A DNA stretch of 64,000 bases, taken from assembly GCF_020700235.1 (NCBI RefSeq), contig NZ_CP085301.1, positions 62,001-126,000 of the forward strand. Reading direction: 5' to 3'. The stretch comes from Haladaptatus pallidirubidus (GTDB taxonomy: Archaea; Halobacteriota; Halobacteria; Halobacteriales; Haladaptataceae). Every line of letters starts with the position of its first letter. Position 1 is the stretch's first letter. Positions 41,624-49,407 of this stretch are shown here, in pieces. A model generated the notes under the pieces. The model was given only the letters and a program-made list of their open reading frames with translations. It did not search any database and had not been told where the DNA came from. Made by a program: the position numbers and the translations under genes.

Positions 41624-41914
41624 ATGACGCGATGGCACCAGAGCGGTACCCGGCGGGACATGTGTATCCTCCTCGCCGAGGCCGGGGAACTCCGCGGCCA
41701 GCGGCTCAAATCCCGCCTCGAATCGCATTACGACGAACAACTCGATCCGAAGCGATTTTACGGTACGTTGACTAGTCTCGTCGAATCCGGGCATGTTAAA
41801 AAGCGAATCGAGGGACTGTACGACGTTTACTTTTTGACCGATATCGGAGAACAGCGATTGCGCGACCAATTTCAGTGGATGCGAGAAAAGGTTGAAAATA
41901 CGACGCAGAATTGA
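41624..41914 (+). CDS. PadR-family transcriptional regulator
   Basis: A 96-residue winged-helix regulator. The sequence MTRWHQSGTRRDMCILLAEA and GELRGQRLKSRLESHYDEQLDPKRFYGTLTSLVESGHVKKR matches the PadR DNA-binding domain (LDPKRFYG.L is the signature), ending with the wing DVYFLTDIGEQRLR. It lacks the C-terminal dimerisation helix of long PadR proteins. The ATG at 41624 is the first to precede the domain. The region after it (41915-42227) is gene-free and holds a repeat copy. Confidence 0.85.
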   Translation: MTRWHQSGTRRDMCILLAEAGELRGQRLKSRLESHYDEQLDPKRFYGTLTSLVESGHVKKRIEGLYDVYFLTDIGEQRLRDQFQWMREKVENTTQN

Positions 41915-41980
41915 TACTAATCCCAGTGGCGCGTGCGACAACTTCTCCGAGGACTCTTCGTTCGAGGGACAGATTGGATT

Positions 41981-42115
41981 CGCGCGAGGGATGACCGAGT
42001 GAAACGAGGGGGTCGGTTGAGGGGGATTGTGGTGCAGTGGCGGTACCTCGGCGGATGGAGGGGCGGAGCGAAGTTCTCGTTCGCGTCGCTCACGAAGACC
42101 TCGCACGCTGTCTGC
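41981..42115. repeat. Dispersed repeat copy in the PadR-acyl-CoA dehydrogenase gap
   Basis: The 313-base interval 41915-42227 has no supported gene. Segment 41981-42050 (cgcgcgagggatgaccgag..., ggtcggttgaggggga, gtggcggta) matches in order and orientation the right arm of the 6.3-kb element (gcgcgagggatgactgag, ggttggggaggg, gtggcggt). Segment 42085-42115 reads gttctcgttcgcgtcgctcacgaag, the reverse complement of part of the 27.5-kb repeat. It is thus a composite copy of the same family. Confidence 0.6.
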
Positions 42116-42227
42116 ACAGGTCTTCGGAAGTGAACGCCTCGGACCGGTGCCAGTGCGCGCCGCTGTGGAAAATTGTCATCTATTTTCGAAAAGCTAGCAA
42201 TCCATCGGAAAGGCTCGATTCGTCCTC

Positions 42228-43370
42228 TCAGTCCAGCATCTGCGCGGCGATGGTGTTTCGCAGAACCTCGCTCGTTCCCTCGTAGATTTCGTTCAGTTTG
42301 GCGTCGCGGTAGTAGCGTTCCGCGTCGAAATCCGTCGTATAGCCGTAACCGCCGTGAATCTGGATGCCTTCGTTCGCGACCTCGCGGGAGATTTCGCTTG
42401 CGAACAATTTGGCCTGCGCGGCCTGCTTAATGTAATCCTCGCCGCGAATCTTGCGGTCTGCGGCCTGGTGCATCAGGAGTTTCGCGGCGCTGATTTTCGT
42501 GTCCATGTCCGCTAGTTTGTGCTGGATGGTCTGGAAATCGCTGATGGGGCGGTCGAACTGCTCGCGCTGTTGGGCGTACTCTAGCGCGTCGTCCTTCGCG
42601 GCGCGGGCCAGTCCGATACTACGCGCCGCGATGGTGATTCGGCCGCCGTTCAGCGTTTTCAAAGCGTGGACGAAGCCGCGGCCTTCCTCCCCGAGCAAGC
42701 GGTCTGCGGGAATTCGCATGTCGTCGAATCGGAGTTCCGCGGTCGGACAGCCCTTGTCGCCGAGTTTGTGCTCCGTTCCTTCGACGTGGAAGCCGTCGTC
42801 CTCCTCGGGTCGGACGACGAACGAGGAGATGCCCTTGTTGCCCGCGTCGGGGTCGGTTTTGGCGAAGACGGTGACCGTTTCCGCGACCGAACCGTTCGAA
42901 ATCCAGAGTTTGCCGCCGTTCAGGACGTACTCGTCGCCGTTCTTTTCGGCGGTGGTGTCCATCGCCGGAACGTCGCTCCCGGCGCCGGGTTCCGAGAGTG
43001 CGAAGGCACCGATATCGGTGCCTTCGTTGAGCGGCGTCAAATACTCCTGTTTTTGTTCCTCGTTACCGAACTCGTAGAGCATGTTGCCCGCGAGGCTGGT
43101 GTGGGCCGCGACGATGGTTCCGAGGCCGCCCGACCCCCGCGAAATTTCTTCGAGCCCGATTGCGTAGGAGTGGTAGTCGAGTCCGGCCCCACCGTACTCC
43201 TCGGGGAAGGGCATTCCCATCAGGTCGAGGTCGGCCATCTCGCTGACGAGGTCGGCGGGGTACTCGTCGGTTTCGTCGATTTCGGCGGCGCGAGGCTTGA
43301 TTTCCTCGTCAACGAACTCCGCGACCATGTCCCGAATCTGTTTCTGCTCTGCGGAGAGACTGAAGTCCAT
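42228..43370 (-). CDS. Acyl-CoA dehydrogenase
   Basis: FAD-dependent dehydrogenation of acyl-CoA. The 380-residue protein has ALSEPGAGSDVPAMDTTAE (FAD/substrate motif), KLWISNGSVAETVTVFAKT, and GGYGYTTDFDAERYYRDAK, then LNEIYEGTSEVLRN, in which EGTSE holds the typical catalytic Glu of short-chain dehydrogenases. Chain-length preference is not certain. No electron-transfer flavoprotein genes are nearby. The ATG at 43370 is the family start. It is downstream of the repeat-bearing gap. Confidence 0.94.
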   Translation of the reverse strand: MDFSLSAEQKQIRDMVAEFVDEEIKPRAAEIDETDEYPADLVSEMADLDLMGMPFPEEYGGAGLDYHSYAIGLEEISRGSGGLGTIVAAHTSLAGNMLYEFGNEEQKQEYLTPLNEGTDIGAFALSEPGAGSDVPAMDTTAEKNGDEYVLNGGKLWISNGSVAETVTVFAKTDPDAGNKGISSFVVRPEEDDGFHVEGTEHKLGDKGCPTAELRFDDMRIPADRLLGEEGRGFVHALKTLNGGRITIAARSIGLARAAKDDALEYAQQREQFDRPISDFQTIQHKLADMDTKISAAKLLMHQAADRKIRGEDYIKQAAQAKLFASEISREVANEGIQIHGGYGYTTDFDAERYYRDAKLNEIYEGTSEVLRNTIAAQMLD

Positions 43371-43479
43371 ACCCGAAAATGCGGGCAGTCAATCCTTTAC
43401 TTTTCCCATCGCCGTCCGGCCTGCACCCGCTGACAAACTGAGCAGCCAGGTGTTACTCTACCTCCCTTCGAAATCGGTG

Positions 43480-43746
43480 TTATTTGAATCGCTTTCGAAT
43501 ATTGTCCGCCGTGACCACGCCCTGTACGAGGTACGACAGCTTTCGATTCTTCGGCGCTATAGTCGCCGCACCGATTAAAATAGCGCCTTTCATCGGTTCT
43601 CCCTTCCGGAAGGCGTTCCCGGCCTGCACGAGCAGGGTGATGACGTTCAGCTTATCCAAGGAATTGTTTCCGGCGGGGGTGGTAGGAGTAGTGGAGGCCA
43701 ACAGTCGAATCCCGGATTTGACGACGCGGAAGAGGGTTTGAAGCAT
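43480..43746 (-). CDS. Small hypothetical membrane-associated protein
   Basis: An 88-residue basic protein, unlike most acidic neighbours. It begins MLQTLFRVVKSGIRLLAST, and has a segment ITLLVQAGNAFRKGEPMKGAILIGAATIAPKNRKLSY with a short hydrophobic stretch that may associate with a membrane. I do not recognise the family, although similar short proteins are common in haloarchaea. The ATG at 43746 is preferred over an upstream frame start at 43791. Confidence 0.5.
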   Translation of the reverse strand: MLQTLFRVVKSGIRLLASTTPTTPAGNNSLDKLNVITLLVQAGNAFRKGEPMKGAILIGAATIAPKNRKLSYLVQGVVTADNIRKRFK

Positions 43747-43880
43747 GGACAGATACCAACATCCACAGCATCGTAAAGATGTCGGGCGCATTCGAAAGTG
43801 GTTGAAAAGTTACATATTGAGCCGTCCACTCCCGTCCCGCGTCCGAAACCGATTACCGGGACGAACCCAACTATCCAATC

Positions 43881-44705
43881 ATGTACGGCGTGGTGACGCG
43901 AAATCCGGAGGAACTCGATTGGCCCGAGTTCGAATGGGGCTTCTACGAGATGAAAGACGTAACAGGGCGCGCGACCGAACCGGTCGAGTCGGGCGTGAAC
44001 ATGATTTCCTGTTTCGGCGACAGCGCCGCCGCCGAGAGCAACCCCTCACTGGTTCCGGTGAGCGACGAGGGCGAACTGGCGACCCGCGAGCAACCGTACT
44101 TCGACTGGGGCTACATCTGTCCGACCCGCGAATCGTACCGCGAAGGATTGTTAGAAATGATTTCGGACGCGGCAGAGGCGAACCCAGACGTTCGGTTGGA
44201 CGATATCGGATTCCCGCGCGCGGAGTACTGCCACTGCGACCAGTGCGAGTCCGAATTCGAAGAAAGCGACTACGACGACTGGCAAGAATGGCGGGCCAAC
44301 GTCATCACGGAGTTCGTCACAGAGGCAACCGATCGAATCCCCGGTAAAACCTATCTCACCCTCTACCCTGACCCCTATCCCGGCCACCTTTACGACCGCG
44401 CCGGACTGGATTTGGACGCCCTTTCGGAGTACGTTGACGAGTTCGTCGTCCCGCTGTACGACATGGCCTACTCGACGACCTACTGGTTGGAGGTCATCGC
44501 AACCGGATTCGAAGACGCCCTCGATATTCCGTTCAGTGTCGAACTGTACGCCGTGGACATAGACATCGACAACCTCATCCACGCCACGGAAGTCGCGGAC
44601 GCCTACGCGAACGACGTGTTTTTCGGCTACGAATCGAGCAACGCCCGCGGCGCGATTCGGCGGATGGACGCCGACTCGCGGGAGGGCGTCTCGCACGGGA
44701 ACTAA
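43881..44705 (+). CDS. Glycosyl-hydrolase-like TIM-barrel protein with Cys cluster
   Basis: A 274-residue haloarchaeal protein of unknown specific activity. The pattern WGYICPTRESYREGLLEMISDAAEANPDVRLDDIGFPRAEYCHCDQCESEF, with carboxylates after predicted strands, resembles TIM-barrel glycoside-hydrolase-like (GHL) families; the cluster CHCDQC near residue 115 may bind metal or form disulfides. Later strands read KTYLTLYPDPYPGHLYDRAG and VVPLYDMAYSTTYW. It starts at the first ATG and stands alone. Sugar-related function is inference. Confidence 0.6.
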   Translation: MYGVVTRNPEELDWPEFEWGFYEMKDVTGRATEPVESGVNMISCFGDSAAAESNPSLVPVSDEGELATREQPYFDWGYICPTRESYREGLLEMISDAAEANPDVRLDDIGFPRAEYCHCDQCESEFEESDYDDWQEWRANVITEFVTEATDRIPGKTYLTLYPDPYPGHLYDRAGLDLDALSEYVDEFVVPLYDMAYSTTYWLEVIATGFEDALDIPFSVELYAVDIDIDNLIHATEVADAYANDVFFGYESSNARGAIRRMDADSREGVSHGN

Positions 44706-44747
44706 GAACCAACACCACACTTTTCTACGGCGTCACGCTCTCCTTGT

Positions 44748-45302
44748 TCAGAATCGGTCGTCCTGCCACGCCAGCAACTGCTCGCGGTCGCGGGTGTTTT
44801 CGGGCAATTCCGTGAACCACTTCGCGTCGGTAATCTCGCCGTCCGGGTCTTCGACCGTCAGCGCGGTCGTTTCGGCTTTCGCCTCGAACACCGGGAGGAC
44901 GCCCCACGTTGAATACTCGCCGCACCGAATCGCGGTTCGGGTCGCAATCCCCAACCCCTCGTATTCCGCGTCGATTCCCGCTTCTTCGCCGAGCTCCCGC
45001 TCCGCCGTCTCGTGGTAGGATTCCCCGTCGCGGACGCCGCCGCCGGGAAGCACCCACATATCCACGCCCTCGTGCCAGACGAGGAGCAGTTCGCCCGACG
45101 GTCGATAGACCGCAGTGTGCGCGCCGTAGGGCGCACCGCTTTCGGATACCCTCCGGGCGAGGGTTCGGAACCGTCTGCGGGAGACGTCGTAGGTACGCGA
45201 GAACTCCAGAAACTGCGCGTAGTCGTCCGTCAACCTGTGGTACGCCTGCTCGGCGCGCTGTTCCGCCTCGGTGGCGAGAAACCACAGATCATCGAGCGTC
45301 AT
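44748..45302 (-). CDS. Nudix hydrolase
   Basis: A 184-residue hydrolase of nucleoside-diphosphate-linked compounds. The Nudix box is complete: GGGVRDGESYHETAERELGEEAGI, with the G-x5-E-x7-R-E-x2-E-E-x-G spacing. An N-terminal helical region of about 60 residues (LATEAEQRAEQAYHRL..) is specific to haloarchaeal members. The substrate could be a modified nucleotide or NDP-sugar. The ATG at 45302 is well placed. The 177-base gap upstream (45303-45479) shows nothing distinctive. Confidence 0.92.
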   Translation of the reverse strand: MTLDDLWFLATEAEQRAEQAYHRLTDDYAQFLEFSRTYDVSRRRFRTLARRVSESGAPYGAHTAVYRPSGELLLVWHEGVDMWVLPGGGVRDGESYHETAERELGEEAGIDAEYEGLGIATRTAIRCGEYSTWGVLPVFEAKAETTALTVEDPDGEITDAKWFTELPENTRDREQLLAWQDDRF

Positions 45303-45479
45303 TTTTGGTCGCGTGGAGTCGTGTCCGCGGTCTCGTTGTGGAGCGCGACCGACGAGATGAACGAAGCCCAGTAACGAGTGTAATCATGTGCCACGATATT
45401 CTGGCAGTCGGAATAAGCCTTCGGTCGCCGACATTCCTGAATCGGTCGCTTTTTACCATCGGGCGGGCTATTCGGCGGT

Positions 45480-45668
45480 ATGAGCTTCGACGAAGACGAC
45501 CGCGTCATCCTGCACGACCAGCACAGCGACTACGACGGCGAAGAGGGCAAAATCACGCAGGTCATGGAAAGCATGTTCGGCGACGCCACGTACACCATCA
45601 GCTTCGAGGACGGACAGGAAACGGGCATCCCCGAGGACTCGCTCGAAGCCGTCGAAGACGAAGCGTAA
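45480..45668 (+). CDS. DUF1918-like small beta-barrel protein
   Basis: A 62-residue protein that starts MSFDEDDRVILHDQHSDYDGEEGKI and continues with DATYTISFEDGQETGIPEDSLE, a KOW/SH3-like small beta-barrel pattern (a positive-negative strand arrangement around 'DRVI' and 'GEEGKI') that matches the DUF1918 family. Such proteins may bind RNA or ribosomal proteins. It precedes the RNA-binding exosome-associated protein gene by 29 bases in the same orientation, which fits an RNA role. Confidence 0.7.
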   Translation: MSFDEDDRVILHDQHSDYDGEEGKITQVMESMFGDATYTISFEDGQETGIPEDSLEAVEDEA

Positions 45669-45697
45669 CTTTTCTGCCCTCGATTCGTACATTCATC

Positions 45698-46117
45698 ATG
45701 GCCAGCGTTCCCTTCCACTACATCGACCTACGGACGTTCTGCTACGCGACCGAGGACGACCAGCGCGTCGAAACCGCCCTCGAAACGTTCCTCCCCCAGG
45801 AGGTCGAAATCGAACGAATGCAGAGCGAAGGACACCACGGCGACAGAATCATCGTGCTCTCGGCGCGCGTGGAGAACGCCGACGAGATGCGCCATATCCT
45901 CGGCAAACTCCGCGAACTCGCCGATATCGACCGAGTGCGCGACGAACTAGACCAGCGCGTGGACGACAACTGTTCGTTTTTCGTCTCACTCGATAAGCAG
46001 TCGGCCTACCGCGATGCGGTCGAACTCGGCGAGGGAATCACCCTCCGCGCCAAAGTTGAAGCGTACCCCGCGAAAAAAGAGGCCGCGGTCGAAAACGCCC
46101 GCAACGCACTCGCCTGA
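45698..46117 (+). CDS. RNA-binding protein (COG1325, exosome-related)
   Basis: A 139-residue archaeal RNA-binding protein of the family often encoded near the exosome. The sequence IDLRTFCYATEDDQRVETALETFLP, EGHHGDRIIVLSARVENADEM and NCSFFVSLDKQSAYRDAVELGEG are conserved blocks; the C-terminal helix contains KKEAAVENARN. The ATG at 45698 begins the family N-terminus. It is close behind the DUF1918-like gene. Whether it is bound to RNase P or exosome RNA here is not known. Confidence 0.82.
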   Translation: MASVPFHYIDLRTFCYATEDDQRVETALETFLPQEVEIERMQSEGHHGDRIIVLSARVENADEMRHILGKLRELADIDRVRDELDQRVDDNCSFFVSLDKQSAYRDAVELGEGITLRAKVEAYPAKKEAAVENARNALA

Positions 46118-46267
46118 GAAGTGTCTGCTCCCGAGTTTTCCACTGATTTTCAATCGAGCGCGGAATGTGTCCACAGATTCCGTTTGAGCGGTTTCGTCGA
46201 CACAAAGTATATCACGGTACATCGTGTGTTGACGGATGTTACCGCGTATCGAACGTGAGTGAGTATC

Positions 46268-46423
46268 ATGCAAGAGTGCCCATACTGTAGTTCTGAACTA
46301 CTCGGCGGTAGTACCTCGAAGACGACTCGCAACGGAAACCCAACCGGACACAAAAGCACCGGCACCGAGCTCGTGTCGTGCCCGGACTGCGGCGGCGTCA
46401 TCGACGGTTTCACCGCGCACTGA
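46268..46423 (+). CDS. Small CPxC zinc-finger protein (51 aa)
   Basis: A 51-residue ORF: QECPYCSSELLGG at the start and ELVSCPDCGGVIDGFTAH at the end, giving Cys4/Cys7 and Cys38/Cys41, two CPxC knuckles that would bind one zinc. A long polar loop joins them. Such tiny zinc-finger proteins are characteristic of haloarchaea and several are needed for growth or biofilm traits in Haloferax. It sits between the RNA-binding protein and tRNA-Leu, with 150 bases of upstream space. The frame ends naturally at a TGA and has no competing longer gene. Confidence 0.8.
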   Translation: MQECPYCSSELLGGSTSKTTRNGNPTGHKSTGTELVSCPDCGGVIDGFTAH

Positions 46424-46541
46424 AGCTGCTGTTGTTGAGCGACTTGCGGCGATTTTTCATATTTTCCGTGGCTACTCCATGATTTGCGAGGTTCGAATCC
46501 GTTGAACGCACTCTCCTCTCACGAACGAAGTTCGAGGAGAA

Positions 46542-46626
46542 TGTGCGGGACCGGATTCGAACCGGCGGACTCCTACGAGACAGCGTCCTAAGCGCTGCGC
46601 CGTTGGCCTAGCTTGGCTACCCGCAC
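46542..46626 (-). tRNA. tRNA-Leu (anticodon UAG)
   Basis: Class II tRNA of 85 bases on the minus strand. The acceptor stem GTGCGGG (5') pairs perfectly with CCCGCAC (3'), and the discriminator is A, as in leucine tRNAs. The anticodon arm is CAGCG-CTTAGGA-CGCTG, giving anticodon UAG. The variable arm is long (TCTCGTAGGAGT), and the T arm reads GCCGG-TTCGAAT-CCGGT. No intron is present in the anticodon loop. The CCA end is not encoded. It is upstream of and opposite to the TFB-like gene. Confidence 0.95.
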
Positions 46627-46682
46627 GCAATACCAAATTTCGAACTCTGCGATAAGAACCTGTCGCTCTCGTCGGACGAGCG

Positions 46683-46689
46683 TTTATAT
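46683..46689 (+). promoter_or_regulatory. TATA box for the TFB-like gene
   Basis: TTTATAT lies 24-30 bases before the GTG at 46713, exact spacing for a leaderless haloarchaeal transcript. The same AT-rich segment could contribute to the divergent tRNA-Leu promoter, whose TATA-like TTATCG is nearer the tRNA. Confidence 0.5.
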
Positions 46690-46712
46690 CCCATGCCGCG
46701 CTACCTCGTGTC

Positions 46713-47033
46713 GTGTATCGGGCACGTGACCAAGTCGAAAACGAAGCGTGGCTCGCTGAACTCCAACAGGCTGCCGACCGTCTCGAACTCGAAACCGGCG
46801 CTCGCTCCCGCGCGGCCGACCTCTTTCTCACGACGATTTCCGACGTAGACGACCCCGAAGATCGGTCGAAACGCGCGGTCGCGGCGGCCAGCCTTTACGC
46901 CGGGTCGCTCATCGAAGGCGACCAGCGCTCACAGCAGGCGGTGGCGGATGCGGTCGGCGTCGCTCGCCTGACGATTCAGCAACGCTGGAAGACGATTTTG
47001 GAAAAAGCGGGACTGCAACCCCCGTCGTGGTGA
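46713..47033 (+). CDS. Single-cyclin-repeat TFB-like protein
   Basis: A 106-residue protein that resembles one cyclin-fold repeat of transcription factor B: ADRLELETGARSRAADLFL, RAVAAASLYAGSLIEGDQRSQQAVADAVGVARLTIQQRWKTIL. The GVARLTIQQRWK segment corresponds to the DNA-contacting helices of the second cyclin repeat. It lacks a zinc ribbon and the other repeat, so it cannot be a full TFB; it may compete with or modulate TFB or TBP. The GTG start at 46713 is supported by the TATA box. It is the sole non-tRNA gene in the interval to coaD. Confidence 0.8.
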   Translation: MYRARDQVENEAWLAELQQAADRLELETGARSRAADLFLTTISDVDDPEDRSKRAVAAASLYAGSLIEGDQRSQQAVADAVGVARLTIQQRWKTILEKAGLQPPSW

Positions 47034-47049
47034 ACGAAAGCAAAAACTC

Positions 47050-47529
47050 TCAATCGCGTCCGCTCCGAGCGGGGGTCAGATTACCGTGTTCGTCGATTTC
47101 GCCGTTGACGATTCGCGTACTCGAGATGATGTCGCCGTCCTCGGCTTCGACGTGCGGGACGACCACGATTTCGAGCGGGTCGAACCCGCGTTCTTCGCGG
47201 AGTTCGTTGATTCGCTCGCCGCCGTGTTTCGTTTCGGGGGAAACGATGAGCACGTCGAACTTCTCCTCGGTGGCGATACCGGTTGGTTCGGTGAGTTTTC
47301 GAACGTCGAACTCGCGGTCTTTCGCCTCGGCGAACGGTCGAAGTTCGGATTCGAGGTCGGCCTTTCGCTCCGTGAACGACCGAACGTTTCGGTCTTCGTT
47401 GCGCGTTTTCGGCGCGAGGTCGTCGCTCGTCAGTCCAACGGTCACGTCTCCGAGTTCGAACGCTCGCTCGAACAACGCCCGGTGGCCATCGTGCACCGGG
47501 TCAAACGTCCCACCCAACGCCACGTCCAT
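47050..47529 (-). CDS. coaD: Phosphopantetheine adenylyltransferase (archaeal)
   Basis: Transfers AMP to 4'-phosphopantetheine in coenzyme A synthesis. The 159-residue protein begins VALGGTFDPVHDGHRALFERAFE, containing the nucleotidyltransferase HxGH-type motif (HDGH), then VGLTSDDLAPKTR, and near the C-terminus IVVVPHVEAEDGDIISSTRIVNGEID with the ISSTRI motif. The ATG at 47529 is fixed by the family start; an open extension upstream is not conserved. The gene converges with the TFB-like gene (16 bases apart). Confidence 0.95.
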   Translation of the reverse strand: MDVALGGTFDPVHDGHRALFERAFELGDVTVGLTSDDLAPKTRNEDRNVRSFTERKADLESELRPFAEAKDREFDVRKLTEPTGIATEEKFDVLIVSPETKHGGERINELREERGFDPLEIVVVPHVEAEDGDIISSTRIVNGEIDEHGNLTPARSGRD

Positions 47530-47579
47530 ACACCGGCGAATGGTTCCGCGTGGTTTATCACCTTCGGAACTCTCCGCCG

Positions 47580-48344
47580 TCACCGAATGGGGGACGAACG
47601 ATTGTGATACCGACGGTACACCGTTTCGGCCCACTCGAAAAAATCGCAGTCGTCACATTCGAGCAATGCTCGAAGTTGGCCGTCATCGTCGTACGCACCC
47701 GCGAACGCCCAGTCGTCGCCGAGCGTCAGGCCGAACTCGACCGGGCCGTCGTGTTCGTAGATGTCGATGGTGCGACTGACGAGTCGAAATTCGAGTGGAT
47801 TGCTCGACCGGGCGGTTTCGATTCGTTCCGGCGGCATGACGAGTTCCGTTTCGACGCCCGATAGAACGAGTTCCGCGTGCGCGTCGTGGTACAGTCGGCT
47901 AAGGACGGGAGCGAGCATTCGAATCGTCGTGGTTTCTCGCGCGCGCAGTCGCTTCACGTAGTGGCTCACCGGTGCCTGTGGCTGGTCGGGAGAGGCAGTA
48001 ACGAGCGTTGCGTCAGTCACCCACAGAGGGTTCGGGGCGTGATTTGCATCCGGCAGGTGGCGGTAGAAGGAGTCGTATTCGGAAACCGCGTCGAGCGTCT
48101 CGACGTATTCCTCGTGGATTCGTGCGACGAGTTCTCCAGTGGTTGTGAGTTCGTAGACGCCGTCGCGCTTTTCGACCCAGCCGCGGTCGGCGAACTCCGA
48201 GAGATTTCGTTGGACGCTCCGGCGGGAAACGTCAGTTGCATCGGCCACGTCCCGCGGGGAACCGGACTGCTCGCGGAGATTGCCGAGCAAGCGAAGTCGC
48301 TCCGGCGACCCGGCGAGGAACGCGGCGGCCTCTGGCGCATCCAT
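47580..48344 (-). CDS. Helix-turn-helix regulator with FilR1-like sensor domain
   Basis: A 254-residue predicted transcription regulator. The N-terminal 75 residues form a winged helix-turn-helix (LAGSPERLRLLGNLREQSGSPRDVADATDVSRRSVQRNL), and residues about 110-240 resemble the methanogenesis regulatory protein FilR1 domain (with MLAPVLSRLYHDAHAELV, a LTLGDDWAFAGAYDDDGQLRALLE segment). In haloarchaea such regulators respond to unknown cues. It lies 106 bases from and divergent to the FKBP gene. Confidence 0.85.
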   Translation of the reverse strand: MDAPEAAAFLAGSPERLRLLGNLREQSGSPRDVADATDVSRRSVQRNLSEFADRGWVEKRDGVYELTTTGELVARIHEEYVETLDAVSEYDSFYRHLPDANHAPNPLWVTDATLVTASPDQPQAPVSHYVKRLRARETTTIRMLAPVLSRLYHDAHAELVLSGVETELVMPPERIETARSSNPLEFRLVSRTIDIYEHDGPVEFGLTLGDDWAFAGAYDDDGQLRALLECDDCDFFEWAETVYRRYHNRSSPIR

Positions 48345-48417
48345 CGGGGAAAACTACGCGAAGGGGTGATGTAAACGTCCCTCTTCGGCGGTGCGTTCCC
48401 TCGCGGGCGAAACGTGA

Positions 48418-48424
48418 TTCTTAA
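48418..48424 (+). promoter_or_regulatory. TATA-like box for the FKBP gene
   Basis: TTCTTAA is 26-32 bases before the ATG at 48450, consistent with a leaderless transcript. Confidence 0.4.
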
Positions 48425-48449
48425 GGGGCGAACGGGTGTCGTTCTGTGT

Positions 48450-49364
48450 ATGAGTGACGAACAAGAGGCAGAAGTGACCGAGGAAGAAGAAACCGAACAG
48501 CAGGACGGACTACAAGAGGGAGACTTCATCAGTCTGGATTACACCGCACGAACCGTCGAGGACGGCGATCTCGTAGACACGACCAGCGAGGAAGTCGCTG
48601 AAGAGGAAGGCGTCGAAGCTGAAGGACGAGAGTTCGGCCCGCGCACCATCGTTCTCGGTGCGGGTCACATCTTCGAGGACGTCGAAGATGACATCTACGG
48701 CAAAGAAGCGGGCGTGGAAGGCGACGTGACAGTCGATCTCGCGTTCGGCGAGTACGACAACGAAGAGGTTCGAACCGTCAGCGCCGACAAAATTCAGGAA
48801 GACGACCGCTACCCCGGTGCGCGCGTCAACGTCGACGGCCAGCAGGGCTTCGTCGAAACTATCATCGGCGGCCGCGCGCGCGTTGACTTCAATCACCCGC
48901 TCGCGGGCGAGGATATCGAGTACGAGTACGAAGTTCTCGAAGAAGTCGAGGACGAAGACGAGAAGGCAAAAGGCCTGTTCTCGATGTACATCGATGCCGA
49001 CCTCGACATGTGGATTCAGACGGACGAAGTTGAGGTAGAAGTCGAAGACGATGATGGTGAAACGGAAACCGAAACGGTCGAAAAGGAGACGCTCTACATC
49101 GAGGCGACGCCACAGCTTTCGATGAACCAGCAGTGGATGTTCCAGAAACAGCAGATTGCGCAGGACGTTATCGACCGGCTCGACCTTGACCGTGTCATCG
49201 TGCAGGAGACCATCGACGGCGCCGGCGCTGGCATGATGGGCGGAATGGGAATGGGCGGCATGGGCGGTGCCGACCTCGAAGAAGCGCTCGAAGACGCGGA
49301 CATCGACGAGGACGAAATCGTTGAGGAGCTCGAAGCCGACGAAGCGGAAGAAGTCGAAGAGTAA
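48450..49364 (+). CDS. FKBP-type peptidyl-prolyl isomerase (SlyD-like, extended)
   Basis: A 304-residue very acidic isomerase/chaperone. The FKBP core contains DFISLDYTARTVEDGDLVDTT, GAGHIFEDVEDDIYGKEAGVEGDVTVDLAFGEYD and ARVNVDGQQGFVETIIGGRARVDFNHPLAGEDIEYEYEV, the SlyD-type pattern with an IF-domain insertion. A further C-terminal region of about 120 residues follows, including SMNQQWMFQKQQIAQDVIDRLDLDRVI, a Gly/Met-rich run (MMGGMGMGGMGG) and an acidic tail. The start at 48450 is supported by the upstream TATA-like box. The extra C-terminal part is probably haloarchaea-specific. Confidence 0.92.
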   Translation: MSDEQEAEVTEEEETEQQDGLQEGDFISLDYTARTVEDGDLVDTTSEEVAEEEGVEAEGREFGPRTIVLGAGHIFEDVEDDIYGKEAGVEGDVTVDLAFGEYDNEEVRTVSADKIQEDDRYPGARVNVDGQQGFVETIIGGRARVDFNHPLAGEDIEYEYEVLEEVEDEDEKAKGLFSMYIDADLDMWIQTDEVEVEVEDDDGETETETVEKETLYIEATPQLSMNQQWMFQKQQIAQDVIDRLDLDRVIVQETIDGAGAGMMGGMGMGGMGGADLEEALEDADIDEDEIVEELEADEAEEVEE

Positions 49365-49407
49365 GCCGCAACCGAATCCTTTTTTCGGATGTGAACGACT
49401 GTCGGAC

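Noticed and set aside
46542..46626. Possible intron in tRNA-Leu
   Set aside because: The anticodon loop is seven bases between complementary five-base stems, leaving no inserted sequence.
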